Origin: Cytophagales bacterium
GTDB taxonomy: Bacteria; Bacteroidota; Bacteroidia; Cytophagales; Cyclobacteriaceae
Reading direction: 5' to 3'
Assembly: GCA_033344775.1 (NCBI GenBank)
Contig: JAWPMT010000001.1
Coordinates: forward strand, 1 to 64,000
DNA: 64,000 nucleotides
Shown: positions 53,193-62,686 of the stretch, piece by piece
How positions within the stretch are numbered: the first letter of the stretch is position 1
How the letters are laid out: every line of letters begins with the position of its first letter
Made by a program: the position numbers and the translations under genes
The notes under the pieces: generated by a model
What the model was told of the DNA's origin: nothing
Database searches by the model: none
The model's input: only the letters and a program-made list of their open reading frames with translations

Positions 53193-53215
53193 AAGCGCCC
53201 TCGGGCGCTTTTTTT
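53193..53215 (+). terminator. intrinsic terminator after the SDR gene
   Basis: AAGCGCCC-TC-GGGCGCTT followed by TTTTTTT. The 8-bp stem (in practice 7 bp with a CTCG loop) is perfect. It lies 110 bp beyond the stop codon on the plus strand. Confidence 0.9.
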
Positions 53216-53715
53216 GTAGTCCTAATCTTATCACTTGTCCATTATTCCATCACCTAGTATTTCTTTATTACAGTGATATGGAAAGGGTTTTCTGTTTTGT
53301 TCTGGCCTTGATTCATTTTAGGTATTTGAGTCAATGAAGAGCAGATGAGGAATAAAATTCTGTTTGAGCCAAGGATGATTCCATTTGTTCTTGGAATAGC
53401 TTGGCGAGTTTATTTTATTCCTGCTCAATTGATTTAAAAGTCATTAAAAAATGAATTCGGCCTGGATTTTTTGATTCTTTTTCATCAATGGAAAAAGAAT
53501 GAGCGGATTAAAGGTGCTTGGTTTTTAATCACCGATGAGGTCATGTACAATTTAGTAGAATCATCAATACTTGATTTATTCTTTTGAATTATACACTTAG
53601 GGAACATTTCAATCACAATTGTTACAAAAACAAAGATCGCTAATACGTTTCCTAACTGTTACTTATTTGGCACGCTAGTTGTTTATTTTAGCCCGTCGGT
53701 TACAAGATGACCTTT
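53216..53715. other. 500-bp AT-rich gene-free stretch before cotH
   Basis: No reading frame with family features and no obvious repeat is present. Promoter-like TTTG...TATTTTAG lies near 53667-53694, just ahead of the CotH gene, but the spacing is short. The length is unusual for this compact window and could hold an undetected RNA or a decayed gene. Confidence 0.4.
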
Positions 53716-55119
53716 ATGAAAAGACCTGAACTCCTCTTATTGCTTGTCCTGTTTCTTGCTGCTTGTAAGAAGAATACAGAAGTCCCTGTGAATCCTGCTA
53801 ATTTTCCTTCGGGGCCTGAAAATAGTGACCTGCCTTTTTTCGCGATCAATACGGATGACATCATTCCCGATGAACCGAAGATCAATGGGGAGATGGTTAT
53901 TTTTCAGAATCAGGAAGCTGTTTTTACCAATGGGATCGGGATCGAGTTGAGAGGGGCTACTTCCAGAAGACTGTTCCCTAAGAAATCATATGGAGTCGAA
54001 TTGTGGGATGCGAACGGTTTGGATATGTCCAGAGATATCTTTGGGTTTGGTTCGGAAGAGGATTGGATCTTGCAGGGACCGTATGCGGATAAGACATTGA
54101 TGCGTAATGTCCTGATATATGATATTTCAAATAACATTGGACAGTATGCAGTAAAAACGGCTTTCTCGGAATTAACGATCAATGATGTTTTCCGTGGAAC
54201 CTACGTATTCATGGAGCGGATCAAAAGAGATGGTGATCGCCTGGATTTGGAACGACTGGAACCAAACATCACGGATGAAACTCTGATTACGGGTGCTTAT
54301 ATCCTGAAGATTGACAAAACCAGTGGTGATACCGAGGATTCTGATTGGCCAGGAGATGCGGATTATCAGCCGGAATTGGGCTTTCGATCTCCTTATGATA
54401 CACGAGGCCAATTAATTGATTATCCGGCACATGGACCCAAAACGGGGCCAGAGACCTATTTCTTGTATGAATACCCATCAAGGGACGAGATCAATGATGC
54501 CCAGAAAAACTACATTCAGCAATACATAATGGACTTTGAAGAGGCTTTGATTGCCGAAGATTATACCAATGAGCCAAGGTTGTATGAAGCTTATATTGAT
54601 GTGCCTAGTTTCATTGACTTTTTCATTTTGAACGAGTTGAGTGGTAATCCGGATGGCTATCGACTCAGTACTTACATGCACAAGGACAGGGGACAGAAAC
54701 TCAAAATGGGACCTATTTGGGATTTCAACCTTGCTTTTGGAAATGATGGTCGTAGCAGGCCAGATAGCTGGGTCTATCGTTACAACGATTTTTACGGTGA
54801 AGATTTGTGGTTAGTACACTTCTGGTGGCCGAGATTATTGAATGATCCCATATTCAGGAGTCAGGTAAAGACACGGTGGCAGGAACTTCGTGGTGGTGTG
54901 ATTACATCGGCAACGATTCATACTCAAATTGATGATTGGGTAGATTATTTGGACAGCAATGGAGCCCTGGATCGAAATTTCAGAGAGTGGCCTGTCATTG
55001 GAGAAACGCTCCCTTTCAATAGTTTCGTTGGAGAATCCTACGAAGAGGAAATCAACTACCTGAAAAACTGGATTGACAGTCGCATCACCTGGATGGATAG
55101 CCAGATCGCGAATTGGTAG
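53716..55119 (+). CDS. CotH-family kinase-like lipoprotein
   Basis: 467 residues from the ATG at 53716 (an ATG three codons earlier at 53707 is also possible). The signal ends LVLFLAAC, a lipobox with Cys at about residue 17. The CotH domain covers about 60-450: GIGIELRGATSRRLFPKKSY opens it (family RG.SS..FPK.SY), then DWILQGPYADKTLMRNVLIY, YVFMERIKRDGDRLDLERL, YILKIDKT, FIDFFILNELSGNPDGYRLS, KMGPIWDFNLAFGND. The last gives the Asp of the metal site (DFN as DFD in spore CotH). CotH of Bacillus phosphorylates coat proteins; in Bacteroidota the role is unknown. It converges on DUF2490 and DUF4956 genes, usual companions. Confidence 0.92.
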   Translation: MKRPELLLLLVLFLAACKKNTEVPVNPANFPSGPENSDLPFFAINTDDIIPDEPKINGEMVIFQNQEAVFTNGIGIELRGATSRRLFPKKSYGVELWDANGLDMSRDIFGFGSEEDWILQGPYADKTLMRNVLIYDISNNIGQYAVKTAFSELTINDVFRGTYVFMERIKRDGDRLDLERLEPNITDETLITGAYILKIDKTSGDTEDSDWPGDADYQPELGFRSPYDTRGQLIDYPAHGPKTGPETYFLYEYPSRDEINDAQKNYIQQYIMDFEEALIAEDYTNEPRLYEAYIDVPSFIDFFILNELSGNPDGYRLSTYMHKDRGQKLKMGPIWDFNLAFGNDGRSRPDSWVYRYNDFYGEDLWLVHFWWPRLLNDPIFRSQVKTRWQELRGGVITSATIHTQIDDWVDYLDSNGALDRNFREWPVIGETLPFNSFVGESYEEEINYLKNWIDSRITWMDSQIANW

Positions 55120-55152
55120 GAATTCTTTTTTAAGTTCAAGCCCGAAGTGATC

Positions 55153-55314
55153 CGTCATTCCGCCGGTCATAGCATTCAATTATAACTCATATACGCTCAT
55201 AATTGACCTGTCGGAATCTCAATCAATTGAGCACCAACTACAGATTTTGAGATTCCGCAGGGCCCCCTGGAGGTATTTCCTCGCTGCACTTCCTAGAACG
55301 GGAGTGCCGGATTA
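55153..55314. repeat. eroded palindromic element, relative of the one at 44152
   Basis: CGTCATTCC at 55153-55161, GGAATCTCAAT at 55213-55223, TTTTGAGATTCC at 55245-55256 and GGAGTGCCGGATTA at 55301-55314 keep the order of phrases of the 81-bp element at 44152-44232 (which ends GGAATGACGGATTA), with an insert of about 80 bp. It fills the gap between the convergent cotH and DUF2490 genes. Confidence 0.55.
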
Positions 55315-55342
55315 ATTGATAATGGCTTCAATTAGAAATCGT

Positions 55343-56029
55343 TCAAAACCGATACTCATACCTGAATACCAGAATATAAGTCCATTCTGTTACCGGAATA
55401 TCCAGTGAACGTTCGATGAGGTAATCAAATGAGAATTGCCCGAGCTTCTTGTAGCTGCGTTCTGTCCCAATCCCAAACCGAAGTTGATCGTTAGTATTTG
55501 CAAATTCTTTTGGCAGGTCATTGAAGTATTCCACTTTGATCCGAGGATCGTAGGGCCAGTTTTTGATCTTATATTCTGTCAAAAAACGATAGCGAAGAAA
55601 CCTTCTGGCTACATCACCCTCTGCAGTGGTCAATCCCAATTCATTGCGATGCTGATAAAGAAGTCGATGCTTGAATCGAAATTGTTGGAACCGATGTTTG
55701 ATTTGTGTGCCGAATTGGTAGCGATAATGCGATTCATACCCCTGGTTTTCACCGCTATTGTCGTTCCTGCGGATGAATCGATTGACGAAGAATAAGTCTA
55801 CATTTTTATCCAGTGAATACGTGAGCGCTACTTCCGTATGAAAGTTCTTTACTTCACTTGCATTTTCATCAAACCGTATTTGTTGCTCCGCTTCCAGTTG
55901 TAAAGCGTCATTTAGATCTACCTGAGCGCCGGCCTTGAGCCAAAGTTCCAAATCCTGTACATTGCCACTTTGCGACATTCCGGCAGTCACCAATACCAAT
56001 AAGCTTATTCCCAATAAAAATGCCCTCAT
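55343..56029 (-). CDS. DUF2490 outer-membrane beta-barrel-like protein
   Basis: 228 residues with a signal peptide (1-19, ending TAGMSQ). The mature part opens with NVQDLELWLKAGAQVDLNDA, the DUF2490 start, then shows regular amphipathic strands (LQLEAEQQIRFDE, FHTEVALTYSLDKNVDLFF, YRYQFGTQIKHRFQQFRFKH, TEYKIKNWPYDPRIKVEYF) and ends EWTYILVFRYEYRF with a C-terminal Phe. It is an outer-membrane barrel of unknown cargo. The start codon overlaps the stop of the DUF4956 gene by 4 bp, so the two are one operon. Its length is normal. Confidence 0.85.
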   Translation of the reverse strand: MRAFLLGISLLVLVTAGMSQSGNVQDLELWLKAGAQVDLNDALQLEAEQQIRFDENASEVKNFHTEVALTYSLDKNVDLFFVNRFIRRNDNSGENQGYESHYRYQFGTQIKHRFQQFRFKHRLLYQHRNELGLTTAEGDVARRFLRYRFLTEYKIKNWPYDPRIKVEYFNDLPKEFANTNDQLRFGIGTERSYKKLGQFSFDYLIERSLDIPVTEWTYILVFRYEYRF

Positions 56030-56793
56030 ATTTTCGCTGTGTAGTATAGTGTGAGGGTGGCTACATTGTTTGTCAGGTCCACTTTTTGGACCGATACCCT
56101 GGATATTTGTAAGCCCGTTTTTTCCCTGAGATCCAGCAACAATTTTTCGTAGTTCTCAGGTTTCACGTTTTCCAGTTCATCATAGACGATGTTTCTTTCT
56201 GATGAACGGCCTTTAGAGAGGACTGTTTTTTCAATGACCATGATCGACACGATGATCGAAATATTCACCAACAGGATTTCAAGAAAACTCATTTGGTCAT
56301 TGACCAGTGCATTGATCACCGAAACACCAATGACTACAAACAAATAAGTCATTTCACGTATCTCGATGGTTTGGGTACGGTATCGGATGATCCCGAATAT
56401 CGCGAACAGCCCTAATGCCATTCCTACATCAAGTGTGAATTTGCCTAAGGTGAAACAAAGAAAAAACAACACGATACTCACCATGTAATAAGTGAATAAA
56501 TACTCGGTATTTCTGGTTGTCTTGTAATAAAGTAAGCGGATGATGACAGAAATACTGATCAGATTCATCAGAAACAACACCAGCATCTTTAAAACATCGA
56601 AGTTGTAGAACTCTTTGAAGATGAATCCATCCGAAGTTTCTTTTCGTTCGGTTGATTTCACAGCAAAAGGAGAGGACGATTGATTTTCCTGTAATGCTAG
56701 TTTTTCAGAAGAATGAGGTGTATTAGCTGGGAATCCGTTCAAAGGTTGAAACCAGGCCAGCAGACCTAGTAAGAGTGCTACTTGATACTTCAC
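56026..56793 (-). CDS. DUF4956 membrane protein
   Basis: 255 residues. A signal-like first helix (1-20) is followed by a polar segment and then about four membrane helices (about 70-185) with the family phrases LFTYYMVSIVLFFLCFTLGK, GMALGLFAIFGIIRYRTQTI (continuing EIREMTYLFVVIG) and VNISIIVSIMVIEKTVLSKG. A cytoplasmic ACT-like C-terminal domain follows (about 195-255). In other bacteria DUF4956 genes pair with VTC-type polyphosphate polymerases and CotH. Here CotH is present but no VTC gene is. The next gene (DUF2490) overlaps by 4 bp. A role in polyphosphate or cell-surface polymer handling is inferred only from these partners. Confidence 0.85.
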   Translation of the reverse strand: MKYQVALLLGLLAWFQPLNGFPANTPHSSEKLALQENQSSSPFAVKSTERKETSDGFIFKEFYNFDVLKMLVLFLMNLISISVIIRLLYYKTTRNTEYLFTYYMVSIVLFFLCFTLGKFTLDVGMALGLFAIFGIIRYRTQTIEIREMTYLFVVIGVSVINALVNDQMSFLEILLVNISIIVSIMVIEKTVLSKGRSSERNIVYDELENVKPENYEKLLLDLREKTGLQISRVSVQKVDLTNNVATLTLYYTAKI

Positions 56794-56971
56794 AGTGATT
56801 GTTGTCGACTATTCTTTGTTATTGACGAGCTGGCAAATTACTACAAATTCCGTTCCATAAAGGCCCGAACTTGATAAAGGTCCGATGAGGGATACATTTC
56901 ATAAATCCTTCAGGTTTTCATGTAGGTTTCCGAAGACATGTTTTTGAGCTTGCCGGTAAAAGTCAAAAACT

Positions 56972-58021
56972 ATGATGAACTTCAAATTTTTACTCCGTGG
57001 TTCCTTGATCACTTTGCTAGTCTGGGGATGTTTAGGAGCCAATGTCTTTGGTCAATCTGAGATCAATATGAACAATCGATTCCAGATCAATAAAGACGGA
57101 TCCTATGTGACCTTTGGAACTACACTAGCGAATTTTCCAGTAATCAAAGGTTCGCTCAAAGCTTACCAGGCAACCTTATTTTATGATCCTGAAAAGCCAG
57201 AACAGACTTCAGCAACGATTCGATTTGGTGCAGAAGGGTTAAGTACTGCCCATGAAAAACGAGACGAACAGCTGCATGGGCCAGACTTTCTGGATGCCAG
57301 CAGTTTTCCGGGCATTTGGTTTCAGGGGTTTGAAACGGAGGTTACAGAACAAGGGCTGAACCTAAAAGGTGATCTATATATCAAAGGCGTGGTACAACCG
57401 GTGACGGTGCGACTCAAGCAACCCACCTTGATGCGCAAGGCCATGAATAACCTGGACCTGCTTATGGTGAACGGAGCGTTAGCAATAAACCGCAAAGATT
57501 TTGATCTGGGTACTTCAGGCAGGTACGCAGCTGATCCGATGTTGGGTGAAGAAGTCAATATTGAATTCAATTTCATGTGCTTCAGCTATACTATAGATTA
57601 TCTCAAAGCTTTGTACTTAAACGAAAAGGAAGGTGTCCCTAACCCGGTTGGATTGGTCTATGAAGAAGTGAAGCAGAATGGGCAAGAAAATGGCCTGAAA
57701 CTGGCCCGTGAATTATCGAAAGACAAGCGATATAAGGCGGATAACTGGGCAACTAACCTGGCGAATATTGGGTGGATATTGATGGTAGATGGTTACGGCA
57801 AAGAGTCGCTGCCATTTTATGACATGGCCTTGCAAATGGACAAGGGTCACTTGCCTTCATTACTAAGATTGGGAGACGCCTTCACCATCGCCGGAGCTTA
57901 CGATGATGCTTTAGCACATTTTGAAGAGGAATGGGCTTTGCCAGCCCGTTCACGGTTCACGCATATCCCGCATATGATCCGGGCAATCGATGGTTCTTTT
58001 TCAATGAGCGATTTGAAATGA
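56972..58021 (+). CDS. YceI-domain protein with a C-terminal TPR extension
   Basis: 349 residues (start ATG at 56972 or the next codon) with a signal peptide (about 1-27, ending NVFGQ). The YceI lipocalin-like domain occupies about 30-200: GSYVTFGTTLANFPVIKGSL, ATIRFGAEGLSTAHEKRDEQ, GPDFLDASSFPGIWFQGF, GDLYIKGVVQPVTVRL, ALAINRKDFDLG. The remaining about 140 residues are helical TPR-like (NLANIGWILMVDGYGKESLP, ALQMDKGHLPSLLRLGD). A YceI domain with a TPR tail is not the usual plan, which is about 190 residues. YceI proteins bind isoprenoid-like lipids in the periplasm. Its stop overlaps the start of the serine hydrolase gene. Confidence 0.85.
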   Translation: MMNFKFLLRGSLITLLVWGCLGANVFGQSEINMNNRFQINKDGSYVTFGTTLANFPVIKGSLKAYQATLFYDPEKPEQTSATIRFGAEGLSTAHEKRDEQLHGPDFLDASSFPGIWFQGFETEVTEQGLNLKGDLYIKGVVQPVTVRLKQPTLMRKAMNNLDLLMVNGALAINRKDFDLGTSGRYAADPMLGEEVNIEFNFMCFSYTIDYLKALYLNEKEGVPNPVGLVYEEVKQNGQENGLKLARELSKDKRYKADNWATNLANIGWILMVDGYGKESLPFYDMALQMDKGHLPSLLRLGDAFTIAGAYDDALAHFEEEWALPARSRFTHIPHMIRAIDGSFSMSDLK

Positions 58022-59067
58022 GCAGTGTGCTAAGGCATAAGGGGTGGTGGATGCTCATTATGATTGTTCTCATAGCCATCCAGAGTTGTGGCCAGCAATC
58101 AGAGGAGCAGTACATACCCGAGGATTTGGCTGCATTGAAAGATTATGCAGCGCAAAAGGAAAACATCAGGAGTGTATTGGTCAGCCAACACGATAAGACC
58201 ATTGCAAATTGGTACTTCAAGTCCTTTGATCGGGATAGTTTGGAGCACATTCGTTCTGGGACGAAGAGTGTCATGTCGCTGTTAATTGGTATCGCCATTG
58301 ATCGAGGAATCATTGGGAGTGTCGAGGATCAAATTACAACATACCTTGACGATGTGGCTTCGGATAAGCAGGACATGACCATTCGACATTTGTTGACGAT
58401 GACCTCCGGAGTACCCTGGGAGGAAGGAGTCGGTTACAACGACTGGAACCGGATGATTGATTCTGGTAATCCGTATCGTTACTGGATGGATCGTCCCCGG
58501 AAACATGAAGTGGGGGAAAAGTGGGCTTATAGTTCTGGCGATACACATATACTTTCCGTGATTCTGACGCGTGCTTCAGGGATCAGTACGTTGGATTTTG
58601 CTGAACAATACCTTTTCGGTCCTTTGGGTATCAGGCGTGTATTGTGGCAAAAATTTCCTGATGGCTATTATGCAGGAGCATCAAGACTTGCATTAAAACC
58701 AAAAGACATGATCAAAATTGGCCAGCTTTGTGAAAATCTGGGTATTTACGATGGGAAACGAGTCGTGTCAGAGTCGTACATCAGGCAGTCTACAGGCATA
58801 CAATTCGAGTTCATGGAAAAAGGCAATGTGAGGGAAGGTTACGGATTTTGCTGGTGGGCAGTAGAGTTAGATGATAAACGTGCCTACATGGCGCTGGGTT
58901 ATGGTGGACAGGCCATTGCTGTGATTCCCAGCCAACAACTAGTAGTGGCTGTCACACATAAATGGAAATTAGGAGGCCATCAGGCGGCTGCTCAACAAAA
59001 ATCCGCTCAGGATGTTGCCGTAGCTGCGTGGGCCTGGGCGCGACAAGGGCCGCTTCCGATTCATTGA
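58018..59067 (+). CDS. serine hydrolase of the beta-lactamase/class C PBP family, lipoprotein
   Basis: 349 residues from the ATG at 58018, which overlaps the YceI stop (ATGA); a longer frame begins inside the YceI gene but lacks a signal. The signal ends LIAIQSC, a lipobox. The catalytic motifs are SGTK (S-x-x-K, in HIRSGTKSVMSLL), YSS (Y-x-S/N, in WAYSSGDTHIL) and a late GYGGQAIAVIP (family HTG/GxG). MTIRHLLTMTSGVPW is the family's second helix. It may hydrolyse D-amino peptides or esters on the periplasmic side; beta-lactamase activity is not implied. Coupling to the YceI-TPR protein is clear from the overlap. Confidence 0.9.
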   Translation: MSSVLRHKGWWMLIMIVLIAIQSCGQQSEEQYIPEDLAALKDYAAQKENIRSVLVSQHDKTIANWYFKSFDRDSLEHIRSGTKSVMSLLIGIAIDRGIIGSVEDQITTYLDDVASDKQDMTIRHLLTMTSGVPWEEGVGYNDWNRMIDSGNPYRYWMDRPRKHEVGEKWAYSSGDTHILSVILTRASGISTLDFAEQYLFGPLGIRRVLWQKFPDGYYAGASRLALKPKDMIKIGQLCENLGIYDGKRVVSESYIRQSTGIQFEFMEKGNVREGYGFCWWAVELDDKRAYMALGYGGQAIAVIPSQQLVVAVTHKWKLGGHQAAAQQKSAQDVAVAAWAWARQGPLPIH

Positions 59068-61127
59068 GGGGTTTCCGAAGCTTCTTCTAAAAGCATGATA
59101 TCTGAATCGTGGCGATCAATCTGACTAAAAAGCAGTTGGTCGCCACTTGCACTGACCGAAAGGGAAATACCCAGTCGGGGAATCCGCTTCAAAGGTTTAT
59201 AAATGAGCGCTGATTCTTTTGATGTAAAATCATAGAACTCAAATTGTTTATCCTTTGCATTCAGGTGATAGACTCCTTGTTGCGTCACGGCATATGCTCC
59301 CCAGAACATCGGATGGAAGTAGGGGAGCAGTAAGGATACTTCTCCCTCAGATAAGTCTTTTTGCCAGAGCCCCAGGGTGTCTTTCCTGACAAAAAACAAC
59401 TTGTTTTCATCCGTGCTCAATTGTGGTGCATAAGCATTTTCAGCTACAAGCTGAGGTCGATTTCCTTCTTGATCCGTCTTCCAGATATTCCAGATGCCTG
59501 CTTCTTTTTTACTGTAGTAAAGATCTCCAGACGGGCTGATGTAGGGTGTGTTTTCGTCCAGAACAGTAACCGTAAGGTTTTGAGGAATTCCGCCTTTCGC
59601 ATTGATCCGATAAATATCTGACTGACCATTGACAAACCCTTGAAAATAGATCCATTGTCCATCCATCGACCATCTTGGCGAGGATAAATATTGTCCTTCA
59701 AAACTGGAAACAGGAACAGTTTGTTGACGATTAGCATCTGCTACCCAAATTTGATAAGCCCCTTCATGGATTTTCGTATAACAAACCCGATCTGTGCTAG
59801 GAGAGAAGACACCATTCAATTCCAGGACATTGGAACGTAACCAGGGGCTGGCTACCTGGGAATGTAAATCATATTGCCACAAATTGACATCATCGGTCAT
59901 ACGGGCGTAAACGATGCGACCAGTTTCGGAGATGCGAGGCATAACCAGTTGGTTATCTCCAGCCTTAACCACCATTGTTTCTCCATTAGAGAGGTTCAAC
60001 TCCCACAGTTTGTACATGCCCGACAAGTCACTGGCATAGACCAATTGACCTTCGTTTAACCAATCAAATCCATTGATAGAAATAGGATCAGTAGTCACTT
60101 TTTTGAGTTCATCGGTCAACAGATTGTAGGTGTACAAAAACATACTCGAAGGATTGCGTTCCCTGATAAAAGCCAATTGATTACCATTGGGCGAAAACCG
60201 AGGATGTATATCTCCATTAAATTCATCGTCGGGAGAAGTTAGGGTCCTAATTGTTCCATCTTTTAGGCCGATCAATTGGATACCAAGAGGATACTCTTTG
60301 TCAGGTCGATGATTGAAACTGATCCATTCACCATCAGGCGAAATATCGAAATCACCAAAGCTATTTACAGGAGCAGATGCCACTCGAATTTCTTGTCCCC
60401 CAATCACAGGTTTTTTATAAATGGCACTATTGCCAGATTCATATCGGATGTAGTAAATGAAGTTCCCGTCTTGTGACCACCTCGGGCGCAATTCCGTCGT
60501 TTCTTCGTCAGTTATCCTTATGATGGTTACTGTGCCAATGAGTTTGGCATAGATGTCCCAATTATCATCCTTGTTACCTCGCCAGGCATAGGCTACAAAT
60601 TTTCCGTCTGGTGAGATTGCCGGCCAGTATTCCGCATTCGACATATTAGCCAGAGCCTGTGGGTGATATTCATTTTTTACAGCCTGTGGTCGAAAAGTTT
60701 GACGAATCGCAAATGCGCCTAGGGCCACCAAAACAGCTATGGCCCCGGTCCAAAGTACAGGTTTGCGTTTTAACCGTATGGTAAATGAATCCTGAACCTT
60801 AATTTGGGAATCTGCTTTTTTTGCAACAATCAACCGATATCCTGATTTGCTGATGGTCTGAATGAATACAGGATTGCCCGGGTCATCTTCGAGTGCTTTC
60901 CTAAGGCTTGAAATGGCACGTGTGATCACGTTTTCGGTGATCACGACCTCTTTCCAGACCGTTTTTGCTAAATGATCCTTTGATACGACTTCTCCCTGAT
61001 GTTCAACCAACGTCATAAGGACATTCATCACTTGCGGCTCAACCTTTTTATTGACCTGGCCTTTGGATATAACATTAATGGCCGGCTCTATTTTCCAGTC
61101 TTTCAGGTAAAATGATTTCTCAGTCAT
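59061..61127 (-). CDS. CadC-like membrane-bound transcription regulator with PD40 propeller
   Basis: 688 residues from the ATG at 61127 (a TTG-started four-codon extension exists to 61139). An OmpR/PhoB-type winged helix (about 5-102; VEPQVMNVLMTLVEHQGEVV, VITRAISSLRKALEDDP, IQTISKSGYRLIV) is followed by a linker, one membrane helix (about 129-148) and a periplasmic TolB/PD40 propeller (WPAISPDGKFVAYAW, RPRWSQDGNFIYYIR, DISPDGEWISFNH, HPRFSPNGNQLAFI, SPRWSMDGQWIYFQG). It would bind DNA from the membrane in answer to a periplasmic signal. It has no neighbour kinase. Its stop overlaps the 3' end of the serine hydrolase gene by 7 bp in convergent orientation. Confidence 0.9.
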   Translation of the reverse strand: MTEKSFYLKDWKIEPAINVISKGQVNKKVEPQVMNVLMTLVEHQGEVVSKDHLAKTVWKEVVITENVITRAISSLRKALEDDPGNPVFIQTISKSGYRLIVAKKADSQIKVQDSFTIRLKRKPVLWTGAIAVLVALGAFAIRQTFRPQAVKNEYHPQALANMSNAEYWPAISPDGKFVAYAWRGNKDDNWDIYAKLIGTVTIIRITDEETTELRPRWSQDGNFIYYIRYESGNSAIYKKPVIGGQEIRVASAPVNSFGDFDISPDGEWISFNHRPDKEYPLGIQLIGLKDGTIRTLTSPDDEFNGDIHPRFSPNGNQLAFIRERNPSSMFLYTYNLLTDELKKVTTDPISINGFDWLNEGQLVYASDLSGMYKLWELNLSNGETMVVKAGDNQLVMPRISETGRIVYARMTDDVNLWQYDLHSQVASPWLRSNVLELNGVFSPSTDRVCYTKIHEGAYQIWVADANRQQTVPVSSFEGQYLSSPRWSMDGQWIYFQGFVNGQSDIYRINAKGGIPQNLTVTVLDENTPYISPSGDLYYSKKEAGIWNIWKTDQEGNRPQLVAENAYAPQLSTDENKLFFVRKDTLGLWQKDLSEGEVSLLLPYFHPMFWGAYAVTQQGVYHLNAKDKQFEFYDFTSKESALIYKPLKRIPRLGISLSVSASGDQLLFSQIDRHDSDIMLLEEASETPQ

Positions 61128-61221
61128 GTTTTCGATCAATTCATAGCGATGGTGGGCGGATTTGGCCTATTTGCCAAAGAATAATGATGAAACTTTTCTG
61201 AAGAAATGGTGAAGTCATATG

Positions 61222-61827
61222 TTATTCAGTGGATTCTTCCTCTTCCAACGCCCCATCGATGATTTTGAATTTCTCACTGCCCACTTTTTCTTTCAATACC
61301 CGCATGAGCCATTGTATTTTATCTGCCGGACCTGACACATCTTGTGACATGTCATCTTTGGTCTGGATCTTCATGCTGTAATTGTCTTTGCTTATTCCAT
61401 TTTTAGTCTCTTTCTCTCTTTTGACTTCCACACCTGTCACGCTCGTGTAGTAATAATCTTTTCTTTGTCCATAGGCCGGGACTACTATAAACATGCTATC
61501 GAGGATGAAGGTCTTATCGATGAAAAAGAAGGAAATAAACAGCAGCAAGCCCCAGAAAAAACCAATCCAGCAAAAAATGTCCAGGAACCATCCGAAATCA
61601 GAAGCAAAAAAAGCCAAACTGATAACCATGAAAATGAGAGAAATCCCGAAATGGGTCCAATAAAACCTTTTTTCCCATTCGAAGACCATGATGGAGTCGC
61701 GGATCCCTTCTGATTTTACGCGGGTATTGTATTGCCCTTTCCAGGTGATGAGCAGGCAGATGAATGCGTAATCCACAAGTAGAAAAAGTGCATTACTGAA
61801 GACATACTCCTGAATAAATGTTCTCAT
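61222..61827 (-). CDS. membrane protein of unknown function (201 aa)
   Basis: Four hydrophobic segments (about 10-28, 53-73, 78-100 and a stretch at about 105-120) precede a soluble C-terminal domain with a beta-rich segment (VPAYGQRKDYYYTSVTGVEV) and an acidic tail (DGALEEEESTE). The soluble part resembles a PH-like fold of bacterial membrane proteins, but this is weak. The phrase YYYTSVTGVEVKREKET appears in several unrelated membrane families. It lies ahead of the CadC-like gene by 95 bp on the same strand. No family is recognised. Confidence 0.7.
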   Translation of the reverse strand: MRTFIQEYVFSNALFLLVDYAFICLLITWKGQYNTRVKSEGIRDSIMVFEWEKRFYWTHFGISLIFMVISLAFFASDFGWFLDIFCWIGFFWGLLLFISFFFIDKTFILDSMFIVVPAYGQRKDYYYTSVTGVEVKREKETKNGISKDNYSMKIQTKDDMSQDVSGPADKIQWLMRVLKEKVGSEKFKIIDGALEEEESTE

Positions 61828-62060
61828 ATCAGTGGTTAGTAAGCATGGCGTTTACATGAATATATGAAAAATCCATTTATTGATACTGATCTAACGATTA
61901 AGGACCAATCAATCAGTTGGCGTTAAATCAGGCCCATTTGTCGAAAATGCTGATTCATTCGTCGAATCTGCTGATTCATGATAGGAAGTAACAAATACAT
62001 TTGAATCGAAATAGTGAAGCCGTAATTTTAGTAAGCTTTACATAGTTCAACAGACTTAAA

Positions 62061-62531
62061 ATGTCACCGCCCATGAATCTATCGTTTTGGCAAGAAGGTG
62101 AAAATCCTTCGGAATTCTACAGTCGCTTTGACGGTCACTTGCGAAGTGCTCAACAGGCCTACAGAGAAGAGTTGAAGAATGAGCCCTACGAATTACTGAA
62201 CGAATACGGAGAACGCAAGCTGGTTGTGCCAGGTTTGCAGTCTGACGATCTGGACGATAACTGCAACATGTCCATGTTCGCTTCCCTTAAGAACGTGAAA
62301 GATGAACAGGGATTCAAAGTCACTGAATTGAAACGTTGGTGCGAAAACGAACTTACACCGCTTGCATGGCAACGTGCGCTAGTTAGAACTTTACCAGCCT
62401 TGCGTGAGCACGGTTATGACCTGGACGAATTGCAATTTCCGGAGGCCGAAATGAGAATTAATCAAACCTATTTTCAACTTATTTTGAACACGTTGAGTAA
62501 GTTGTACAGTTCCCAGGATTCCGCCGCCTGA
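62061..62531 (+). CDS. small protein of unknown function (156 aa)
   Basis: A soluble, mostly helical protein. The N-terminus MSPPMNLSFWQEGENPSEFY could also start at residue 5 (MNLSFWQ). The body includes YREELKNEPYELLNEYGERK, LVVPGLQSDDLDDNCNMSMF, WCENELTPLAWQRALVRTLP and MRINQTYFQLILNTLSKLY. No motif is recognised and there is no signal peptide or membrane helix. Normal base use and a clear single start support it as a real gene. It is isolated from both neighbours. Confidence 0.6.
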   Translation: MSPPMNLSFWQEGENPSEFYSRFDGHLRSAQQAYREELKNEPYELLNEYGERKLVVPGLQSDDLDDNCNMSMFASLKNVKDEQGFKVTELKRWCENELTPLAWQRALVRTLPALREHGYDLDELQFPEAEMRINQTYFQLILNTLSKLYSSQDSAA

Positions 62532-62686
62532 TCCACTTTCAAATCACAAAACAACGGAGAAATAAGTCAGCGCATACACATAAAGTTATTACACGGCTTT
62601 CCTATGTTATGGTAGTCACCCTTAAAAATGGATGACATCAGCGCTGAATAAGACCTCAATGGAGTGTTCGGTAGCCTTTTTCGACT

